DNA from: Zantedeschia hybrid cultivar | Lineage: Eukaryota; Streptophyta; Magnoliopsida; Alismatales; Araceae | Assembly (NCBI GenBank): GCA_030544215.1 | Contig: JARZZO010000014.1 | Coordinates: forward strand, 33,571,734 to 33,635,733 | DNA: 64,000 nt | Reading direction: 5' to 3' | Part shown: positions 58,358-64,000 of the stretch, one piece after another | Layout of the letters: the number at the start of each line of letters is the position of its first letter | Numbering within the stretch: position 1 is the first letter of the stretch | Made by a program: the position numbers and the translations under genes | The notes under the pieces: generated by a model | The model's database searches: none | Told to the model about the DNA's origin: nothing | What the model saw: only the letters and a program-made list of their open reading frames with translations

Positions 58358-58894
58358 TTAAGAACTGGATGGATCTTGAACTGCTTGATAATAAGGTAAT
58401 GGATCTTTCACGATTCCTAACTCTTTCTTAGTCCTTAAGGCATCAATGGCCTTCTTCATATCCTCCCAGTTTATCCTACCTTCATCATTCAGATCATACA
58501 CCCAATTCCTGAAAGTGAAGCAGTTGTAGATTGTGTGACCTGGGATCCTATGGTAGGGGCAGTACTTAGACGTGTCCATATTACGCGGAACACCCTCGTG
58601 TTGTGGCAGGAGTTGGATGGCATTGCAAGCTAGCAAGGAATAAAAAATGTCCGCTAACGATTCTGGCAAAGGTGGATATGACATGCGTTTGGCCATGGGA
58701 CGACTGTAATTAGTTGGGGGAGGAATAGCTAAGTACTGCTTCTGATTGGACTGAGCATCAGACCTGGGTTGAGAATTAGGAAACCTGGTTGATTGTCCTA
58801 GAGTGCTTACTTGCTTATTGATGGTGACTCCTTCCGTGGTGGGAGTCGGTGTGGCTTTCCTATTCCTGTTTCTATTCTCAAAGAACGAAGGCAA
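58358..58894 (-). pseudogene. Tat gag C-terminal part with zinc knuckle-like motif
   Basis: 178 codons. Contains YCPYHRIPGHTIYNC, a C-x2-H-x4-H-x4-C version of the nucleocapsid knuckle as usual in Tat gag. It follows the capsid part (59052-59642) after a frame break and ends at the TAA at 58358-58360; the protease frame begins about 290 bases further on. Confidence 0.7.
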
Positions 58895-59051
58895 AGTGGA
58901 ATCCCGAATTTGGGACTAAACTACCCTAGCTCGATTATATAACTGAGGGAATGTTTGAAGTTCGCTAAGCATGAGAATAACTTGGAGCTTTGGGGTGGCG
59001 TTGTTGACATGCATAGTGACAGCTTGGGCTTCTGGGATGATAACATCTGCT

Positions 59052-59946
59052 CTAGAGGCCATAGCTCTCCACCCTAGCAAAGTGAGTGAAGTCTTCGTCA
59101 GACTTCATTTTCTCCATTACGAGATTAAATACGGTAGGAGGTAAGGTTGTCATGTGATTGAAATGGGTGACGAATCTTTCCGAGACCATATCGAAATTGA
59201 TTAGGTCAGTGGCTGGTAGGGAAGAAAACCATCTCAAAGCCTCACCCTCTCGAGACTTTTGAAAGAGGTGGACGAGAAGGACTCTATTATAGAGCCACTG
59301 GTGAGAATCCATGAGAAACCCTGATAGGTGATGATGTGGGTCTGTGGTACCGTCGTACTTCCTGTACTTGGGTACTTTGAATCCTAGTGGAAAGTAGGCT
59401 GAAAGGAGCTTACAATAGCTCGAAAGGGAATAGGGTTGTCTCATAATAAGATTTTCGGCCATGATACCGTACACAAGTCTCAACCTCGTTCTTGTAAATA
59501 AACTCCTCTTGCTTGGGAGGTATGATCTAGTTGATAAAATTAGATAGGATTGTTTGAGCTGGCATCGTCTAATTAGCCTAGGGTCAGCTAGAAGATCCTT
59601 GGAATTGAGTCTTCCGAGGAGTGGCATCCTGGGTTTTACCATGGGAGACTAATTGAATGAGTTGATTAAGAGTATACCGCGATAATACGCTAATGAGTTC
59701 CGGATCTTCTTCAGGATTCTGAAATGTTCTATTTGAAATTACCGGCTCATCTTCCCCTTGCGAGGTAGAAGATTCATTAGAATCTTTCCTCCTAAGTTCC
59801 TCTCGGGATGTTTGGAGCATACCTACGAAGGTTTGCTGTGGATCCTCTTCAATTTCGAACAAAGGGTTGTGTGTGACATTGTTACCAAACTCATTCATGT
59901 CATCATACACAGTGTTAACATACATTCGATTCATTATGAAACACAA
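59052..59946 (-). pseudogene. Tat gag N-terminal and capsid part (frameshifted)
   Basis: Two overlapping frames. The first (59946-59584) has an acidic N-terminus (NPLFEIEEDPQQTF). The second (59642-59052) has the retrotransposon gag core: FPLGFKVPKYRKYDGTTDPH, then GEALRWFSSL and FVTHFN. The change of frame near 59584-59642 and another near 59060 show decay. Confidence 0.75.
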
Positions 59947-60625
59947 ATCCTAAAAGATTTTATATTTCACTTGAAAGGTTAACCGTGTATTATGAGTGTT
60001 GGTTTTTAACAAATCGAGATCAAACCCTTAGCAACCCTGTATTTTTCTTTCAAAAGCTGTTCCACCAAAGTTTTGTTAAGTGTCTTTTGATTTTGAAATA
60101 ATTCTCTCAGTGACGCTTATGGGTGGACGATTTTGAATGGGAAGGTTTAATTCTTCACACGAACCCGAGATCCTATTGGGTGGTTTAGGTACAACCCGCT
60201 CGGCGGCCAAGTAGGAATCCCTGGCTCGCGGAGACTCACGGGGGTTCCCAACATACTAGGACTAGTCGCACCCTAGTGGGAATCCTCAGGTGGAGAGTCA
60301 AACACTGTGGGAGAGGTGACTAGAAGTGTGATGCCGGCTCTTCCTTAAAACCCCCGCGGAGAGTACCCTAGAATTAACCCACAGTTCAACAATCAAGAGA
60401 ACAGTAAACAAAATCAGAACAGCAACAGATAGGAATGGGGCAATTGCCTTGGACGGCCATGAAGTTGGCCGTCTGAGTGCTGGACGGCCATGTGTTTGGC
60501 CGTTCGAAGACTGGACGGCCAGGATTTTGGCTGGCCGTCCAGGTTATTAAGCAGCCGGATGTCTGGCCGTCCAGGTGTTGAGGCTCTTACCTTTGATGTG
60601 CGCGTAGTGAGCAAGTAGATGTCCC
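59947..60625. other. 5' untranslated region of the Tat element
   Basis: No gene. It contains the GGACGGCC hairpin array at 60450-60580. Near 60165-60290 are repeated regaggtgactag/aatccc-type stretches without clear structure. Confidence 0.5.
60450..60580. repeat. GGACGGCC/GGCCGTCC hairpin array in the Tat leader
   Basis: Four units such as GACGGCCATGAAGTTGGCCGTC, joined by tgagtgctg or a similar linker. The same stem is used in the PMD region (42010-42335). Confidence 0.85.
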
Positions 60626-60641
60626 ACCATGATCGCCAGAG
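60624..60641 (-). promoter_or_regulatory. Primer binding site-like sequence of the Tat element
   Basis: On the minus strand, just after the 5' LTR, the sequence reads TGGCGATCATGGTGGGAC. Its TGGCGA start and position fit a tRNA primer site; which tRNA is unknown. Confidence 0.5.
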
Positions 60642-60644
60642 GGC

Positions 60645-61736
60645 TGTAGGCGCCCGGAACGTCCCCGCCACTACTGTCTCCTTACGGCGAGGGCTTCTCC
60701 ATTCTTCTTAGTGTTGCGGCGATTTAGACGGGGTTAAGGATTGGAATGTGTGATCGTCAGGAGCATTATCTTACGGTCCCTGTGCTCCGCAGGATAATGA
60801 GGTTGATCGCGTTCTGGTGGAGCGGGGGATAGTTGGTTCCTCTTCTCTACCTCTGGCCGGCCGAAGGGGGAGAGCTTGGTTGTCTACGCACAGAATGTGG
60901 TAAGAGCCCCTAAGAGAAAAGACAAAACAAAGTAAAGAAAATCCGATTAGAACTGAGATATGTAGAGTTTATTCATGCAAATATGTAAATAAAGTAAAAT
61001 TGAAAGGGGACGCACCGGATGGGTGTTTAGGGAGGAAAGGTGACCATATGTTATGGCCACCCGCCTCTCGTTTTTTGTTTGAAACCTCTGGGGGTGAAGG
61101 GTGCTAAGTCATCCTAAGATGCATGTAATTAAGTGTACGTGTATGCCATGGTGACAAGATGGATGGGTTGTAGTAAAAGGGGAGTATGAAATGCAGTAAA
61201 GTAGAGAATGCAGTAAATAGAAAAGAAAGAGGGGAAGAGTTAGAAGAACAAGCCCATGTAGGAAGGATTCCTGGTGCTTCCGTTCTGCTGCCCGCAACCT
61301 CCAGACTTGCCAACCTCCAAAAATCCCAAAAAAAACCCCGTCCTCCGGGAGAAGTAAGAGGGTTTAAATAGGGGAGAAGAAAATAGGGGAAGTCCATAGT
61401 CTAAATCCCTGTTAATCATTAAGGGGCCAATAGGAAATGGTCAAGGGTCGGAGGTCGTGGCCGTGGCAGTAGCCGGAGCGGGGAGTGATCGGAGTAGTGG
61501 GGATGAGGGTCGCGAGTGGAGGTGATCGTGGGAAGATGAGGTCAAGATGGAAGTTAGGGGAATGGACAGCCAACCACGGACAGTGGAAGGCAAGGGTTGG
61601 CCTTCCACGGGTGACAGGAACCGGATTGGTTAATGGGCCAGATTATTTAGTGGGCTAAATTATAAGAAAATTGGATGAATTATGATGGTAACATGGGATT
61701 TATGACCAATGAGGTGTCCAAAATCGGGCGTCTACA
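60645..61736 (-). repeat. 5' LTR of the Tat element (1092 bp)
   Basis: TGTAGGCGCCC...GGGCGTCTACA on the plus strand, terminal inverted repeats nearly perfect. Shorter than the 3' LTR because the hairpin array is reduced to about one unit. Confidence 0.85.
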
Positions 61737-63120
61737 ACCGCCAGCTGCGCACATGCCTGGCCTCTAGCGAAGTCCACGAGATAGTCCTCGCAGTGGATTT
61801 TCTCACGTTCCTCGTTTCTTACAGCCTACAAGCACTTCGCCGTTCGTCGCAATGTGCGGTCGAATTCCCGTAGGACGGGAGTCGAAGAAGACGGCGATGC
61901 AGTCTCTAAGGAGGAGAGAGAGCAGGGGCACTAGAGAGAGAGAGGGAGAGAGAAGGGGGCGGCTAGGGCTGAGCAGTAGCCTGGCCTGCTTAGCCCGTTC
62001 ACTATATTTTATATTAACCGTACGATTTTTCATAAAACCCCTCCAGTATAATATAAAACCCACTTTTAATCTATCGCCGTGAGAATCTTTTGCGTGTGAC
62101 CCTCTAGGACCAATTACCAGTCCAGTTAATGGCCCAATAAGCCCAGTGACTCCTCACTGACTTAATTAATCAATTAATAACTCATATTAATTAATTAGTT
62201 GACCGAATTGATGTCGCACATTAAATTCGGTCGGACCTCCAATCACGTTGAGTGCCAAGCAAAACCGCGTGAACCCGGAAGGTATTGGGGTTAAGCAACC
62301 AACTCTTGGAATCTTTCCACCGACAGTTACCGCGTGGATATAACCTTTCATTCGTACAATGCTCTCGAGTCAACTCAGGGTATAGTGTACCGTCAAATCC
62401 TAACAAGTCGACTTACTTGGATCGGATGCTGCCGTATAATATCAGAAAACGCCTTTTGTGATATTATCGTTTGCCTTGGCTAGGGACTCCTATGCATCCT
62501 TCCTAGAGCATTCTCTCTCTAAGTACCGAGAGCGAATGATTCCTTATTGACACTCAATTCCCTTCGACGATATTCCGTTGTACATGATCCTTGGTTGTTT
62601 AGATTCTCGTGAATAGAGATTCGTAAACCAAGGTCAAAGTATAGAAGTCCACTGACAAAGTGTCATTGGTGTCTCAGGTCCGAGGACCATCCACGCAACT
62701 ACGACAATTGAATAAGTTGGTTGACAGTGAGGTACTATACCATCCAGTGATTCAGTCGGATCAATTCAGTGAACTCATTCTCTAATGTGCACCTATTGAT
62801 TCGCCTTAGTGTCTCCACACAAGTGACTATGAGATTAGTCATCCTCATCGTATGAGCAGGAGTAATATGTACTAGTCTAAGCGGATATCCAATGTGCTTC
62901 TCGGATATCCTCCGAGTAGGAACAATTAGGAATATGTGTGTAAGTGATCAGTCTCATTAATATTATCTTATCATAATTTGATCACTGTTGCACATATTCA
63001 CGGATTTCATTATGAAACGATAATTAAAACGAATTACACATCGTGAAATAATGCCATTTTATTAATAAATGAACGAGACTTACATAATCAGATTGGCTTA
63101 TAGGTCACCTAAGACTAACA
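61737..63120 (-). mobile_element. Copia 3' LTR, right part
   Basis: Ends GACTAACA at 63120, which on the minus strand is an LTR start TGTTAGTC, directly preceded (minus strand) by attaggagat, a PPT-like stretch, and by copia RNase H. Joined to 36550-36714, and removing one TSD, the LTR would be about 1.54 kb with ends TGTTAG...CCAACA. No gene is inside; a GA-rich stretch lies at 61910-61965. Confidence 0.6.
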
Positions 63121-63134
63121 ATCTCCTAATTGGA

Positions 63135-63480
63135 CTAAAGCCAATCACCTTTATGCAGTAAACGTATAGACTCTAGGTGACGCTCAAATACAATCTGAGA
63201 CAATGGCTTTGTTAGTGGATCTGTTATATTGTCGACAGATGGAACTCTTTCCACCATTATATCTCCTCTAGAAATAATTTCTCTGATAAAATGAAAGCGC
63301 CTCAAAATATGCTTCGATTTCTGATGAGAACGTGGCTTTTTCGCTTGTGTAATGGCTCCATTGTTTTCGCACAACAGCGGAACATGATTAGAGATGATGG
63401 GAACCACGCCGAGGTCGGTGATGAATTTCTTCAACCACACTGCTTCCTTCCTTAGTGGAAGAGGACCATCCTTTGTGAAA
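63135..63480 (-). pseudogene. Copia RNase H C-terminus
   Basis: Encodes the end of a Ty1/copia polyprotein: KEAVWLKKFITDLGVVPIIS, LLCENNGAITQAKKPRSHQK, HFIREIISRGD and DPLTKPLS. The frame ends at 63135, just before the LTR start. Upstream of about 63480 similarity stops, so the rest of pol is missing. Confidence 0.85.
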
Positions 63481-63534
63481 GGTAGATGTGTGTTCCTTCC
63501 GAGGTGGAAGAGTGTCAATTCTTGCGGGAATTAG

Positions 63535-63790
63535 AGATGTGCCTTACTAGAGGCCTTGTGTCTACGGGGAGCCTTGCTAAAGGCTTAATATCTAGTTGTT
63601 TAGTTGGCTAGCGCCATATCTACTAGCGGTGTACTAGAAGTATTTTCTAGTGAAAGAAAAAACCCAACGAAGTTGGAGAGTGGACATAGGTCATCATTTG
63701 GTGAACCGAACCATTATAAATCTTGTGCCTCTTGTGTGGTTGTTTTTGTTCATCATTGGATTATTCTCATAGCACGATATTGTTTTTAAG
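63535..63790 (+). mobile_element. Fragment of a second copia LTR (R-U5 part)
   Basis: Has the layout gagagtggacataggtc, gaaccattataaatcttgtg, and a T-rich tail with ttgttcatcattgg, which resembles the R-U5 region of plant copia LTRs. Ends not defined. Confidence 0.45.
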
Positions 63791-63867
63791 TACACCGATT
63801 TAGTTAAAGCTTTCATGAAGAAATTTTCAATATCCTATTTACCCCCTTTAGGGTGTAGCCCATAGCT

Positions 63868-63999
63868 CTAAATCCAACAAGCTGTACTGAACTTCAACTG
63901 TATCCCCAATGCTTCCTGCAGACCTTTCCAAATACGGGACGTAAACTTGAAATCACGATCTGAAATAATAGACTTCAAAACACCATGTAGCCTTACAAT
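63868..63999 (-). pseudogene. Chromovirus-type Ty3 integrase fragment
   Basis: Minus strand reads IVRLHGVLKSIISDRD, then FTSRIWKGLQEALG and QLKFSTA, the second catalytic Asp region of a Ty3 chromovirus integrase. A TAG follows in frame. It continues beyond the window edge. Confidence 0.8.
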
Positions 64000-64000
64000 G

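Larger units (their letters stand above)
36715..61736 (-). mobile_element. Tat-lineage Ty3/gypsy element of about 25 kb, with nested insertion and antisense PMD genes
   Basis: Two direct LTRs (36715-38111 and 60645-61736), both starting TGTAGGCGCCC and ending GGGC(A/G)TCTACA, bound the element. The flanks read ACCAC (36710-36714) and ACCGC (61737-61741), a 4/5 match for a 5-bp TSD. On the minus strand the order is 5' LTR, PBS-like site, gag, protease with G-patch, archaeal-type RNase H, integrase, antisense PMD segments, a diverged LTR-like stretch, PPT-like gaggggcatt, 3' LTR. An additional antisense ORF between pol and the 3' LTR is known from Tat elements of the Retand type. Without the nested 7.8-kb Athila-like insert it would be about 17.2 kb. 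It lacks reverse transcriptase. Confidence 0.75.

Overview
The window looks like a repeat-rich stretch of a flowering-plant nuclear genome. The evidence is exon fragments of two plant gene families (phosphoinositide-specific phospholipase C and a BLUS1/FRAY-type STE20 kinase) and a dense collection of plant-type LINE, Ty1/copia and Ty3/gypsy (Tat, Athila-like, chromovirus) remnants. The very GC-rich first exon of the kinase is a style common in monocots, but the species cannot be fixed by eye. I found no intact host gene, no rRNA or tRNA and no CRISPR. All calls come from reading the sequence; no alignments or searches were run.

Region 1 (1-9057): a 5'-truncated LINE with a 20-bp target site duplication, a second degraded LINE reverse transcriptase, AT-rich intergenic DNA with microsatellites, and a probable 2.4-kb solo LTR (6096-8487) that carries a 316-bp internal tandem duplication and eight copies of an unusual inverted-repeat motif. 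Region 2 (9058-about 23340): four tandem copies of a 3.5-3.6 kb unit. Each unit holds about 11 copies of a 110-150 bp minisatellite, a CT-rich array and, on the minus strand, the same two exons of a phospholipase C. Every unit is broken, and the breaks are shared between units in a mosaic pattern. Region 3 (23295-29198): two unrelated tandem duplications of about 338 bp, an orphan frameshifted first exon of an STE20 kinase, and a Tat-like LTR with primer binding site and a gag stub. Region 4 (29199-36549): gene-poor, with arrays of short inverted repeats.

Region 5 (36550-63120) is a three-level nest. A copia 3' LTR (minus strand) is split by a Tat-lineage Ty3 element of about 25 kb (36715-61736, minus strand, near-matching TSD ACCAC/ACCGC). 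That element keeps gag, a protease with a G-patch, an archaeal-type RNase H and an integrase, but has lost its reverse transcriptase. Between pol and its 3' LTR it carries, in antisense, two plant-mobile-domain (PMD) gene segments. The second PMD segment is interrupted by a very young Athila-like non-autonomous element (44907-52739) with equal 1842-bp LTRs, a perfect AGGAG TSD and a single 649-codon ORF of unknown function. Region 6 (63121-64000): copia RNase H, a copia LTR fragment and a chromovirus integrase fragment.

The most interesting cross-cutting signal is a set of structurally similar but sequence-divergent inverted-repeat arrays inside these LTRs and untranslated regions: (a) a GWC-N10-GAC motif with an invariant 10-nt spacer at twelve places in two separate LTRs, and (b) GGAAGGC/GCCTTCC and GGACGGC/GCCGTCC hairpin arrays whose two arms have changed together.
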